This document shows, in pieces, positions 16,583 to 24,857 of a DNA stretch of 64,000 nucleotides; position 1 is the first letter of the stretch; the number at the start of each line of letters is the position of its first letter. Position numbers and translations under genes: made by a program. The DNA comes from Herbaspirillum chlorophenolicum (GTDB taxonomy: Bacteria; Pseudomonadota; Gammaproteobacteria; Burkholderiales; Burkholderiaceae_D): assembly GCF_001189955.1 (NCBI RefSeq), contig NZ_LFLT01000018.1, positions 1 through 64,000 on the forward strand. Direction: 5' to 3'. The notes beneath the pieces are model-generated. The model did not search any database, was not told where the DNA came from, and was given only the letters and a program-made list of their open reading frames with translations.

Positions 16583-16779
16583 AGCGTTGGGAAATGAATC
16601 ATGCTCCAATCAAATTTTTTTACGGACCCCGATGAAGCACCTCTTCCAAAATGAGTGGGTGCCATCCCGACCAACGGCGTCATGTCTGGCCCGGAGCAGT
16701 TGTGGAATGTTTCCATCCACAGGGCCGGGTGCCGTGATCAATTGTTTGGCTCGCCGGGAAGAAACATCAGCATCGGGAT

Positions 16780-16808
16780 GGAACCTACGCCCCCTGCCGT
16801 TCCACTTA
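16780..16808 (+). promoter_or_regulatory. Perfect hrp-box promoter
   Basis: GGAACC, 16 bases, CCACTTA: an exact match to the HrpL consensus GGAACC-N16-CCACNNA. It lies 59 bp upstream of the first of three small genes. Confidence 0.8.
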
Positions 16809-16867
16809 GCTGGGACCGCGGGGACACAATGCGCTGCGGTAATTTTTAACTTTTCATGGAGGTTACT

Positions 16868-17026
16868 ATGTCTGCAGGTCCAATCAGTGGTGCATCTACC
16901 GCAAGCACCGCTACCCAGGTGCTTGAGCAGAACGTCGTCAATACGAACGCAGAAATCGCGGCGGCGGATGACCTGTCCCACACGATCGACAAGAAGAAAC
17001 GCGATAACGTCAAGAGCTACATCTGA
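16868..17026 (+). CDS. Small exported-type protein A (52 aa)
   Basis: A 52-aa product preceded by ATGGAGGTTACT (GGAGG site). Its first 15 residues are Ser/Thr/Ala/Gly-rich (MSAGPISGASTAST), then comes a helical, polar segment with LEQNVVNTNAEI and DKKKRDNVKSYI. First gene after a perfect hrp box and followed by two more small genes, so high HrpL-dependent expression is expected. Possible needle/pilus-related or early-exported component; family not recognised. Confidence 0.6.
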   Translation: MSAGPISGASTASTATQVLEQNVVNTNAEIAAADDLSHTIDKKKRDNVKSYI

Positions 17027-17108
17027 TCGGTTGGCGGATAAGTTTTTTGAGTACGGTGGGACTCTTGTGGGTCCCACCTGCATTTCAATCCCGAGTGAGG
17101 AAACGACC

Positions 17109-17321
17109 ATGTCTACTTTCCAGAGCCAGATGGCTGGCGGATATCAATCGCAAGGCAATCCCAGCATGCGCCAGGGCGCTGCTGACCCCATGGTGGGCAA
17201 TGCCCAGGCCGGCGCCGAGCAGGCCATGGAGTTCCAGTTGTGGGTGTCGCAGCAAGCCACCTCGCTGGCCAAGATGAAGGTCTTCGCCACCATGGCCAAG
17301 AACGTCAACGACCAGCAATGA
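17109..17321 (+). CDS. Small exported-type protein B, best needle/pilin candidate (70 aa)
   Basis: A 70-aa product preceded by GAGGAAACGACC. A Gln/Gly/Ser-rich N-terminus leads to a turn (QGAADPMVG) and a C-terminal amphipathic helix, MEFQLWVSQQATSLAKMKVF and onward to VNDQQ. This short helix-turn-helix layout with an FQ..VSQQ-like second helix recalls T3S needle or Hrp pilin subunits such as the EscF/PrgI type, which lack signal peptides. An 8-bp hairpin (17055-17078) precedes the gene. No other needle gene is obvious in the window except possibly the one at 42968. Assignment is tentative. Confidence 0.6.
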   Translation: MSTFQSQMAGGYQSQGNPSMRQGAADPMVGNAQAGAEQAMEFQLWVSQQATSLAKMKVFATMAKNVNDQQ

Positions 17322-17358
17322 TCGCAACGCCGATCCTGCACCGCCATCAGGAGCCCGC

Positions 17359-17532
17359 ATGCAAGATTCGATCAACACCGCCGGCAGTTCAGCCGCGGTA
17401 GCGCGTACCAGCAGCGCGCGCGCCATCCGTACGCAACAGGCTGTCAATGACGAAGTGACCAACGTCGACAACGTCAACATATTCCTCAAATACGCGAAGA
17501 AGGCGGAAGAGACCGCGCAAGCGGCGATCTGA
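17359..17532 (+). CDS. Small exported-type protein C (57 aa)
   Basis: A 57-aa product with CAGGAG before ATG 17359. Ser/Ala/Thr-rich N-terminus, then a helix with VNDEVTNVDNVNIFLKYAKK and an Ala-rich end. It resembles protein A in layout (Ser/Ala leader, TQQAVND against TQVLEQN, then Asn/Asp-rich helix and Lys-rich end), so the two may be distant paralogues. Last gene before the large hairpin at 17609. Confidence 0.55.
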   Translation: MQDSINTAGSSAAVARTSSARAIRTQQAVNDEVTNVDNVNIFLKYAKKAEETAQAAI

Positions 17533-17608
17533 GGTTTCATTGCATCGCCCGGGCGCGCGACAACTCGCACGCCAACCGCCGCAACTGGCCGGTATGGGCA
17601 TCTTCCTT

Positions 17609-17652
17609 GGCGGCGCTGCGGGCATTGCCGGTTCCATGCCTGCGGCGCCGCC
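17609..17652 (+). terminator. Long hairpin ending the small-protein operon
   Basis: A 17-bp stem with two G-U-type pairs closes a 10-nt loop (17626-17635). No U tract follows. It separates the three-gene unit from the next hrp box at 17712. Confidence 0.5.
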
Positions 17653-17711
17653 TTACGTGTGCTCCATCATTTGACGTCATGCCATCCCGCCCGCAATGTC
17701 TGGTGGCCGAT

Positions 17712-17740
17712 GGAACCTGTGCTGCACCACTTGCGACCCA
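17712..17740 (+). promoter_or_regulatory. hrp-box-like promoter for small protein D
   Basis: GGAACC, 16 bases, then CGACCCA (one mismatch to CCACNNA), 50 bp upstream of ATG 17791. Confidence 0.6.
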
Positions 17741-17790
17741 GTACAGCGTCTGATGAAAACCTTTTGTCATTTTTCTTTTGGGAGTCCGCC

Positions 17791-17946
17791 ATGGCAGTAG
17801 AACTTACGACCGAATCGATCAATGCTACGGCAAAGACCATTGCCCAGCAAAATAGCGTGAACGCATCAGCCGAGGAAGTCGATGCTTTCGACGTCATGTT
17901 CAAGATGATGAAAAAGGGTCGCGACGCCGGCCAGCAACTGGTCTAG
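17791..17946 (+). CDS. Small exported-type protein D (51 aa)
   Basis: A 51-aa product with GGGAGTCCGCC before the ATG and its own hrp-box-like promoter. Thr/Asn/Ala-rich N-terminal half, then a helix with EEVDAFDVMFKMMKKGRD. No signal peptide. Its size, separate promoter and position among the other small genes suggest an abundant exported or structural subunit. Not recognised. Confidence 0.55.
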   Translation: MAVELTTESINATAKTIAQQNSVNASAEEVDAFDVMFKMMKKGRDAGQQLV

Positions 17947-18214
17947 GTATCGCAAAGGGGAGAGAGCAGCAAGCGATCCGGGTGCGCCGATGGCGGCACC
18001 TCGGGACCGACGGTGCGGCTTGGGCGCTGCCGGGGCGAGCAATCAAGGGGCCAAGTGAGGCAGGCGGCTTGTCGTCTGGTCCATGCAGCAGCGTCGCACC
18101 ATTTCCATTTCCGCATATTGCCGCGGCCGGCCGCGCCGCGACCTCAGGCCGCTTGTCCCAACGGGACAGCGTGAGCATGTCTTCGGAAAAAACCGCTCCC
18201 ATGTTGGCGGACTG

Positions 18215-18242
18215 GAACTAACAACTTCGTCGAGTCACTCAA
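18215..18242 (+). promoter_or_regulatory. hrp-box-like promoter for the repeat-protein operon
   Basis: GGAACT, 15 bases, then TCACTCA, 121 bp upstream of ATG 18364. Both half-sites are identical to those of the box at 45824 before the pilus region. Confidence 0.6.
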
Positions 18243-18363
18243 CAACGAGTCCGCTATCCCTTGAGTTTTCGTGCGTCATCGTCCGGCAATGGCGAGGTCA
18301 GCAGGTTATTACGCAGTGGTGCGGCCGTCGGAGTAGTTTGTTGCCCCTTTTCCCGGAGAACGT

Positions 18364-20748
18364 ATGTCCAATACATTTACTGTCACATCCAACAACAACT
18401 ATCAGAATGGTTCGCCGGATGGTGAACTGACCCTTACCCTGCGCCTGCGCGGTGCCAACGAGTCCGACTACAACGATATCCACAACGGCAATTCATCGAA
18501 CAAGAATTCGGCCTACGTGGAGTTCGATCTGCCGCCGGCAGCCAAGCGGTTCCTCGACGCCATCCTGGGTACCGGCGGTAACGGTTCCAAGATGTCCGAG
18601 GCCGACGCCGCCAATACCATCAGCCAATTCCAGCAAGACAACAAGACCGGTCGCCTGAAGCCGTCGCAGCTGCAGGAAATGGCCAACGGCTATTTCACCG
18701 GCAAGGATGGCAAGACCACCCGCGTACCGGACAACGTGCAGCAAGCCGCGCAGATAATGATGGCCAATGGCGGCGAGCTGTTCAAGAAGGTCGAATCGGC
18801 CACTGATGGCAAGTACGACGGCGAACTGGGGGAAGGCGACGCCGCCAATGCGATCAAGAAGGGACGCATTTCCGACAAGCCCAGCGGCGGCGGCCAGGAC
18901 TTCAGCGGCCTGCTGCTCAATTTCCTGATGTCCGCCCTGATGAACGGTTCGTTGTCCAAGCACCAGCCTGACGACTACGACGCGGCCAAGACCATCAACC
19001 AGTTCCAGAAAGACAATGACATCGGCCTGCTGTCGATCAAGCAGATGCAAGAGCTGGCCAATGGCTACCACACCGACAAGAACGGCAATACCAAAAAGGT
19101 TTCCAGCGACGTGCAGCAGGCCGCGCAGGCATTCCTGGACAATGATGCCGAATTGTTCAAGCGTCTGGAATCGGCGACCGACGGCAAATTCGACGGCCAG
19201 TTGGGGCAGGGCGACTTTGGCCAGGCACTCTCCAAGGGCCGCCTGTCTCCATCCAGTCAGTCCAACGGGGATTGGTCCAATAACGGCTCGATCACCATCG
19301 ATATCGGCGGCAGCAATGGCGTGAACTTCGGTAATGACCAAAACAGCGGCAAGCCGATGAGCGACAAGGACGCTGCCTTTACCTTCCAGGACTTCCAGAA
19401 GAACAATGGCCTCGACCTGACCTCGCCGCAAGAAATGAAGAAGATTGCCGACACCGGCTACTTCACGGGCAAGGATGGCAAGGAGCATAAGGCGGATCCG
19501 GAAGTCCAGAAGGCCGCCCAGACCTACATGGCCAATGGCGGTGAACTGTACAAGCGCGTCGAGTCGGCCACCGATGGCAAGAACGACGGCATGCTGGGCC
19601 GGGGTGATCCGGACAATGCCTTGAAGAAGGGCCGCCTGGACGGCACCGGCAATGGCAACGGCTATAACAACGGTAACGGCAACAACCCAGGCAACGTCAA
19701 CGGCAACAATGGCCAGAACAATGGCAAGCCGATGAACGACAAGGATGCGGTCTTCACCATGAAGGACTTCATGAAGAACGAGGGTATCGACCTGATTTCT
19801 TCAGGCGGTATGAAGAAGATTGCCGACACCGGCTACTACACCGGCAAGGACGGCAAGGAGCATAAGGCAGATCCGGAAGTCCAGAAAGCCGCCCAGACCT
19901 ACATGGCCAATGGCGGTGAGTTGTTCAAGCGCATCGAGTCCGCCAACACCGGCAAGTACGACGGCTTGTTGGGCCAGCTCGATCCGGACAAGGCAGTCGA
20001 GAAGGGCCGCCTGGACGGCACCGGCAATGGCAACGGCTATAACAACGGTAACGGCAACAATCCCGGCAACGTCAACGGCAGCAATGGCCAGAACAATGGC
20101 AAGCCGATGAACGACAAGGATGCGGTCTTCACCATGAAGGACTTCATGAAGAACGAGGGTATTGACCTGATTTCGTCGGGCGGTATGAAGAAGATTGCCG
20201 ACACCGGTTACTTCATGGGCAAGGATGGCAAGGAGCATAAGGCAGATCCGGAAGTCCAGAAGGCCGCCCAGACCTACATGGCCAACGGTGGCGAGCTGTT
20301 CAAGCGTATCGAGTCCGCCAACACCGGTGAATACGATGGCTTGTTGGGCCAACTCGATCCGGACAAGGCAGTCGAAAAGGGGCGCCTGGACGGGACCAGC
20401 AACGGTAACGGCAACAACCCTGGCAACGTCAACGGCAGCAATGGCCAGAACAACGGCAAGCCGATGAATGACAAGGATGCAGTCTTCACCATGAAGGACT
20501 TCATGAAGAACGAAGGTATTGACCTGATTTCGTCGGGCGGCATGAAGAAGATCGCCGACACCGGCTACTTCATGGGCAAGGACGGCAAGGAGCATAAGGT
20601 AGATCCGGAAGTCCAGAAGGCCGCACAGACCTACATGGCCAACGGCGGCGAGCTGTTCAAGCGCATCGAGTCCGCCAACACCGGTGAATACGACGGCTTG
20701 TTGGGCCAGGTCGATCCGGACAAGGCAGTCGAGAAGGGCAGGCTGTAA
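18364..20748 (+). CDS. Six-repeat Asn/Gly-linked T3S exported-protein candidate
   Basis: A 794-aa protein without signal peptide. After a Thr/Asn-rich leader it has six units of about 95 residues, each ending in ESA..GKxDGxLGxxDxxxAxxKGRL; the last four share near-identical sequence and are joined by Asn/Gly-rich linkers. Each unit carries Asp-x-Asp-Gly-like acidic turns that could bind a metal (inference). The AA..YM...ELF.R.ESA..G..DG pattern recalls tandem units at the N-terminus of HrpF/NolX-type translocon proteins, but no hydrophobic translocator segment is present. It opens a likely operon with 20823, 21450, 21729 and 23425. Confidence 0.8.
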   Translation: MSNTFTVTSNNNYQNGSPDGELTLTLRLRGANESDYNDIHNGNSSNKNSAYVEFDLPPAAKRFLDAILGTGGNGSKMSEADAANTISQFQQDNKTGRLKPSQLQEMANGYFTGKDGKTTRVPDNVQQAAQIMMANGGELFKKVESATDGKYDGELGEGDAANAIKKGRISDKPSGGGQDFSGLLLNFLMSALMNGSLSKHQPDDYDAAKTINQFQKDNDIGLLSIKQMQELANGYHTDKNGNTKKVSSDVQQAAQAFLDNDAELFKRLESATDGKFDGQLGQGDFGQALSKGRLSPSSQSNGDWSNNGSITIDIGGSNGVNFGNDQNSGKPMSDKDAAFTFQDFQKNNGLDLTSPQEMKKIADTGYFTGKDGKEHKADPEVQKAAQTYMANGGELYKRVESATDGKNDGMLGRGDPDNALKKGRLDGTGNGNGYNNGNGNNPGNVNGNNGQNNGKPMNDKDAVFTMKDFMKNEGIDLISSGGMKKIADTGYYTGKDGKEHKADPEVQKAAQTYMANGGELFKRIESANTGKYDGLLGQLDPDKAVEKGRLDGTGNGNGYNNGNGNNPGNVNGSNGQNNGKPMNDKDAVFTMKDFMKNEGIDLISSGGMKKIADTGYFMGKDGKEHKADPEVQKAAQTYMANGGELFKRIESANTGEYDGLLGQLDPDKAVEKGRLDGTSNGNGNNPGNVNGSNGQNNGKPMNDKDAVFTMKDFMKNEGIDLISSGGMKKIADTGYFMGKDGKEHKVDPEVQKAAQTYMANGGELFKRIESANTGEYDGLLGQVDPDKAVEKGRL
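19357..20745 (+). repeat. Four long in-frame tandem repeats in the 794-aa gene
   Basis: Units start at 19357, 19732, 20107 and 20464, giving periods of 375, 375 and 357 bp. The last three are nearly identical at DNA level, differing mainly in the Asn/Gly linker length and a few codons. High identity implies recent duplication or gene conversion and likely copy-number variation. Confidence 0.9.
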
Positions 20749-20822
20749 GCGTTGGTTGGTAGTTGAGCAAGCAGGCGCGATCCGCAGCAGCGATGCCCGG
20801 ATCGCGCCGCAGCAAGGAATAG

Positions 20823-21392
20823 ATGATGAACATGAGAGTCAACCCAGGCATTGATCCCTCCAGGGCCGATGGCCTGGTGAAGCTGATGTGGGAGCACAGC
20901 GAGCTGCTGGACGACTATGCCGTAAGGCAGTCGGTACCGCCTGCGGCGCAGCCCGGCTACGTCGATGCCAAGGCGGCCCCATCGACAGGACTGCCGCCAG
21001 GCAGACGGCCGAGCTGGGCCCAGTCGCCGCGCAGTGTCGGCCGGACCGTGCCATCGGCGCCTTCCAAGGCCGCCCTGACACGCGTGAACCATGCCGGCGA
21101 GCAGGATTTGCCGGCCACCGTGTTTCTCAACGGCGTGAGCGGTTACGTGCCACCGATTCCCCGCGACGACCCGCAAGAAGCACCATTGAAGACCGAAAAA
21201 ACGCGCCAGGCCACGGTGAGCGGCATGGAGCGCGATGAACGGAGGAAGGCCGCCAAGCGGAAAAATTACACGCCGGCGCCAGGCTCGCACACGCCAAACC
21301 AGGTCCGTTATCAATTGTTGCAACGCTCGCGTGCCATCTTGAATCTGGGCTTGCCGGAGATCTATCTGGGCTTGCGTGTGCAGATCGGTTGA
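20823..21392 (+). CDS. Hypothetical Pro/Arg-rich protein
   Basis: A 189-aa basic protein with GCAAGGAATAG before ATG 20823. It is Pro, Arg, Ser and Ala-rich in the middle and ends in a helical patch NQVRYQLLQRSRAILNLGL. No signal peptide or membrane segment. It lies 74 bp after the repeat protein and before the 51-aa gene on the same strand, probably under the 18215 promoter. Not recognised; a T3S substrate is possible from composition and context. Confidence 0.6.
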   Translation: MMNMRVNPGIDPSRADGLVKLMWEHSELLDDYAVRQSVPPAAQPGYVDAKAAPSTGLPPGRRPSWAQSPRSVGRTVPSAPSKAALTRVNHAGEQDLPATVFLNGVSGYVPPIPRDDPQEAPLKTEKTRQATVSGMERDERRKAAKRKNYTPAPGSHTPNQVRYQLLQRSRAILNLGLPEIYLGLRVQIG

Positions 21393-21449
21393 GTGCGAAA
21401 AACTGTTTTCTTCGTATTACGTCATTTTCCAAAAGAAAGGTAAGACGCC

Positions 21450-21605
21450 ATGAAAAACGCTTCCAACCTGGATGATGAAGTCTCGTTCGGGAACGCATCT
21501 CCGTCACGCAGGACACTGCGCCTCGGCGCGCAGCAAGCACTGATGAACGCCGACCTGGACGAGGACTTCCCCTGGCATCGCATCCGTCGCATGTCACGCA
21601 AGTGA
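21450..21605 (+). CDS. Small acidic/basic peptide next to a methyltransferase (51 aa)
   Basis: A 51-aa product preceded by AAAGAAAGGTAAGACGCC. Sequence shows an Asn/Ser/Asp N-terminus, LGAQQALMNADLDEDFPW in the middle and a basic end RIRRMSRK. It sits 57 bp after 20823-21392 and 123 bp before the methyltransferase gene on the same strand. It could be a substrate or adaptor of that enzyme, or an exported peptide. Not recognised. Confidence 0.5.
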   Translation: MKNASNLDDEVSFGNASPSRRTLRLGAQQALMNADLDEDFPWHRIRRMSRK

Positions 21606-21728
21606 GCAGCAGATTGGCGGGATGGCCGGCAGGCAGCCCGGCTTCCCGTCGCCCGGCCGGCCTGGATGACACAAAGGCCGGCGCAGCGGACCACGGATGC
21701 CGCAGCAATCACGCTAGAGGAGAGCGCA

Positions 21729-23282
21729 GTGGAGTGGAATGACAGTTATGAGAAGGGGCTCGACTATGTGCCGACCTTCGCGATGGAGCAAGGCCCGAGC
21801 CATCTGAATTTTGCGTGTGTTTCCTATGGCATCGAGCCGGTGCCGGTCGACGAGCCGTTTACCTACATGGAACTGGGATGCGGATTGGGCCTGATGGCCA
21901 ACGTGTTCGCGGCGGCCAACCCCAAGGGGAAATTCTTTGCGGTCGACTTCATGCCCTCGCATGTGAAGGCCGCCCAGGAAATGGCCGAAGGCGCGCAGCT
22001 GGACAACCTGACCGTGCTCGAGGCCAGTTTCAAGGAAATGGCCGAAGGCAAGATCGCGCTGCCCCAGTTCGATTACGTGACGATGTATGGCATCTACAGC
22101 TGGGTCGATGGCGTCAACCGCGGCCATATCGTGGAATTTCTGCGCCGCTACCTCAAGCCGGGCGGCGTGGTGTATGTCAACTACAACGCCATGCCCGGCT
22201 GGACCGCATCGCTCTCGCTGCGCCGGCTGCTGCGCGAGGCGGCCCGCAACCAGCAGGTCTGCACCAAGGACAAGCTGGCCAAGGGACGCGAGCTGGTGCA
22301 GGGCCTGGTGGACGTCAAGGCTCGCTTCTTCACGCAGATCCAGTCCAGGCAACTGGACTACCGCTTGCAGAACCTGCGCAACGCCGCCGATGACAATTAC
22401 CACGCCCACGAGTATCTGCACGATGGCGCCGATCCCATGTACTCGATCGATGTGATGCGCGAGATGGCCGGGGCCAAGCTCGACTTTGCCGGTTCGGCGC
22501 TGCTGAGCAGCCAGTATCACGATATCTACATGAGCCGCGCGCAGCAGGATTTCCTGGCCTCCATCCCGGACCCGGGCCTGCGCGAACTGGCCTGCGACCA
22601 TATCTGCAACACCCCGTTCCGGCAGGACATCTTCGTGCGCGGGCGCCGCCGCATGGCCCCGGCGCGCCGTCGCCAGTGGCTCGAGCGCTGCGGCCTGGCG
22701 CTCACCATCCCGGTCTCGCAGGTGACGCCGCTGCTAGAGTTTCCGGCGGGAAGATTCGAAGTCGAAGCCGCGCTTTACCAGCCCATCATGCAGGCGCTGC
22801 TCATTCGTCCGCATTCGCTGCTGGAGCTGGCCGCGTTGCCCGAGTTGCGTCAGCGCGCAGTCGGTTTCGATGACGTGGTGCGCCTGGCCTCGCTGTTGCA
22901 CGAGTCGGAGCAATGCGCCATCTTCTTTCTCAGCGCAGCCGGCGTCGACCGCCGCCCGGCCGAGCGCCTGAACCGCCTGCTGGCGGCTTCGGCACGCGAA
23001 TCGGATGCGTTCCAGGTGCTGGCCTCGCCCCTGCTCGGGGGCGGCTTGCGCTCGGGACTGTGCCAGCGCATCGCCTACGACCAGATCGTGCACAACAGCG
23101 TGGCGCATGGCAACTGGGTAGCACCGATGGCGCAGGCCATGCGCCGCGAGAAGCCGGCGCTGGAGCAGGAACAAGACCTCGGCATGGCCATGGCCGATAT
23201 CGCCCAGGGCATCATGGAACAACGCTGGCCAATTTGGAAAAGCCTGAACATGGCGCCGCAACCTTTAACCGACATGGGGTAA
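21729..23282 (+). CDS. SAM-dependent methyltransferase with regulatory-type C-terminal region
   Basis: A 517-aa protein. GTG 21729 is chosen because AGAGGAGAGCGCA precedes it directly; ATG 21666 has no good site. Residues about 30-190 are a class I SAM domain with motif I YMELGCGLGLM and later FAVDFMPSH and FDYVTMYGIYSWVD. The rest resembles the methyltransferase regulatory domain family (PF10119-type architecture), which also occurs in rickettsial protein lysine methyltransferases (established knowledge). The substrate here is unknown. Its place in a T3S operon suggests it may modify an exported protein or be exported itself (inference). Confidence 0.8.
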   Translation: MEWNDSYEKGLDYVPTFAMEQGPSHLNFACVSYGIEPVPVDEPFTYMELGCGLGLMANVFAAANPKGKFFAVDFMPSHVKAAQEMAEGAQLDNLTVLEASFKEMAEGKIALPQFDYVTMYGIYSWVDGVNRGHIVEFLRRYLKPGGVVYVNYNAMPGWTASLSLRRLLREAARNQQVCTKDKLAKGRELVQGLVDVKARFFTQIQSRQLDYRLQNLRNAADDNYHAHEYLHDGADPMYSIDVMREMAGAKLDFAGSALLSSQYHDIYMSRAQQDFLASIPDPGLRELACDHICNTPFRQDIFVRGRRRMAPARRRQWLERCGLALTIPVSQVTPLLEFPAGRFEVEAALYQPIMQALLIRPHSLLELAALPELRQRAVGFDDVVRLASLLHESEQCAIFFLSAAGVDRRPAERLNRLLAASARESDAFQVLASPLLGGGLRSGLCQRIAYDQIVHNSVAHGNWVAPMAQAMRREKPALEQEQDLGMAMADIAQGIMEQRWPIWKSLNMAPQPLTDMG

Positions 23283-23424
23283 CACCATGCTTTGCAGCTT
23301 GAATTTGCTCGTCGCTTGGGAATCCGGCCTGAAAGGGCCGTTTTCATTGGTAGAATCATTGGCCACATCGCGCGCTTCGGCGCGCAAGAACGCACATTGC
23401 GCACAACCAGACAGGATTGCGATC

Positions 23425-23850
23425 TTGCAAGACGAACAAGACGACATTTCCGGACAGGAAGTCAAGCAGCTGCTGCTGGACCTGATGCACTACTCGGGGC
23501 AGAAGGCCGCAGCGCGGCCCGCGCTGGAACTGCAGATCGGCGACATCCTCACCCGTACTTCGGTGGAGCCGGCCGGCATCGACCTCTACCTGTCGGTGAC
23601 AGGCCTGCTGCCGCCGTGCGATGCGCCCATGACAGCCTCGATGGCGCCGCCGGCGGCGTTGAGCGAGGAAGGCAATGACAATTGCGATTTCCTGTGGCAC
23701 GCCGATGAAGGCCGCTACGTGCTGGTCCGCAAGATCGCCCTGCGGACGTTGACCGACGAGCGTGGCGTGATGGATGAAATACTCAATACGGCCGATCTCG
23801 CCACACGCTGTTTCGACGAGATCCGGCCCAAGTCGCCGCCGCGCCGCTAA
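23425..23850 (+). CDS. Small acidic protein, possible T3S chaperone
   Basis: A 141-aa product if it starts at TTG 23425, preceded by GACAGGATTGCGATC; the open frame extends upstream to ATG 23287 but those 46 residues look non-coding. It has an N-terminal helix QEVKQLLLDLMHYSG, strands around LELQIGDILT and DLYLSV, and a C-terminal helix with MDEILNTADLATRCF, a layout compatible with a CesT-like chaperone. Last gene of the plus-strand accessory operon, convergent with the sigma factor gene. Confidence 0.5.
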   Translation: MQDEQDDISGQEVKQLLLDLMHYSGQKAAARPALELQIGDILTRTSVEPAGIDLYLSVTGLLPPCDAPMTASMAPPAALSEEGNDNCDFLWHADEGRYVLVRKIALRTLTDERGVMDEILNTADLATRCFDEIRPKSPPRR

Positions 23851-23884
23851 GCTGGCGCGGCAGCCTGCGCCAGCTTAGCGGCGC
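23841..23884. terminator. 18-bp perfect inverted repeat shared by two convergent gene ends
   Basis: GCGCCGCTAAGCTGGCGC (23841-23858) and its exact complement (23867-23884) flank an 8-nt loop. The arms contain the stop codons of both the plus-strand 23425 gene and the minus-strand sigma factor, and encode the same Arg-Arg-stop on each strand. Probable bidirectional terminator without a U tract. Confidence 0.7.
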
Positions 23885-24615
23885 GAAGAATTCGGGGTGC
23901 TGCTGGAAGAATGTCTGGAAGACACCGGGCTGTTGCCGTATTCGTTGCGCACGGCCGCGCGCACGCGCGAGACGCGGGAACGGACGGTGCCGATGGGGAT
24001 GCTCAATTGTTGCGCAGCCTCTTCGTAGGTGGCGTCGCCGTCGAGTACGGCTTCGAAGGTGTTGCGGATCTGCGGCGACAGTTCGCTCAGCAAGTCGTCC
24101 ACCTTCTGCGCGATCTGCCGCAATTCATAGGCCATGGCCGGGTCGGCGCTGGCGTCCACCAACTGTTCCATGAAATTTTCGTCGACCATTTCATAGCGAT
24201 CGGCGGTGTTGCGGCGCACCTGGTTGCGGGCCAGGTTCAAGGCGATACCGAACAGCCAGGTCGATGGCTTGGACAAGCCCGAAAAACGGTGTGCGCATTT
24301 CATCGCTTCGATGAAGGTGTTCTGCACCACGTCCTCGGCATCTTCGTGGCTGCCCACGTAACGTTGCACGAAGCGCTGCAGATGGGTACGGTGCTGGGTA
24401 TAGAGCGCCACCACGTCGATCTGCACGGCCTGCGGCGCCGGCTCGGCCTGGGTTTGTGCGGCGGTGCCGACGTGTTGATCTTGCCCATGGCGGTCTTCCG
24501 GTTCCTCCGCCTGCAAGTCGTCATCTTGCGCATCGCCCTCTTCGGCGGACAGGTCGACAGCGAAGACGTGGTGGGATTCGAGCTCTATCGTTTGGGCTTC
24601 AAATACTGCTTGCAT
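23875..24615 (-). CDS. hrpL: HrpL-type ECF RNA polymerase sigma factor
   Basis: A 246-aa ECF sigma factor. An acidic 65-residue N-terminal extension precedes region 2 (YTQHRTHLQRFVQRYVGSHE, EDVVQNTFIEA, STWLFGIALNLARNQVRR) and region 4 with the helix-turn-helix YEEAAQQLSIPIGTVRSRVS. It lies divergent to the sctW operon and no other regulator is visible. Boxes of the HrpL consensus upstream of most T3S operons make it their probable reader. No such box is seen before the gene itself, so its expression must be set otherwise. Bordetella BtrS is the comparable sigma factor of another T3S system. The symbol reflects role, not proven orthology. Confidence 0.85.
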   Translation of the reverse strand: MQAVFEAQTIELESHHVFAVDLSAEEGDAQDDDLQAEEPEDRHGQDQHVGTAAQTQAEPAPQAVQIDVVALYTQHRTHLQRFVQRYVGSHEDAEDVVQNTFIEAMKCAHRFSGLSKPSTWLFGIALNLARNQVRRNTADRYEMVDENFMEQLVDASADPAMAYELRQIAQKVDDLLSELSPQIRNTFEAVLDGDATYEEAAQQLSIPIGTVRSRVSRVRAAVRNEYGNSPVSSRHSSSSTPNSSRR

Positions 24616-24823
24616 GGCATTCTCCTTGGGTGAAACACCGGTGTTGGTTGAGTGCGCAAGAGCATCTGGTTGCCTGCGCTCATCTGGTATGGGCGCAAGA
24701 TATCAGCGGGTCCGGCAAGCGTGATCATTCTTTGAACATTCGTGAGACTTTGATAAATGTTGAGGAATTATCCTGCGCCGGTTGGAACCGCCTGACGGCT
24801 GTTTTCCCCATTTGACTGCGCAT

Positions 24824-24852
24824 GGAACCTGCCGCCTGGCGCATGCCACCCA
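24824..24852 (+). promoter_or_regulatory. Perfect hrp box before sctW
   Basis: GGAACC, 16 bases, CCACCCA: exact HrpL consensus. It lies immediately upstream of the preferred sctW start (ATG 24858) and includes part of a longer open frame, which argues against the upstream ATG 24822. Confidence 0.8.
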
Positions 24853-24857
24853 CGGCC

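Noticed and set aside
24784-24812. Second GGAACC just upstream of the sctW hrp box
   Set aside because: The second half at N16 is CCCCATT, without the AC core; the perfect site at 24824 explains the promoter.
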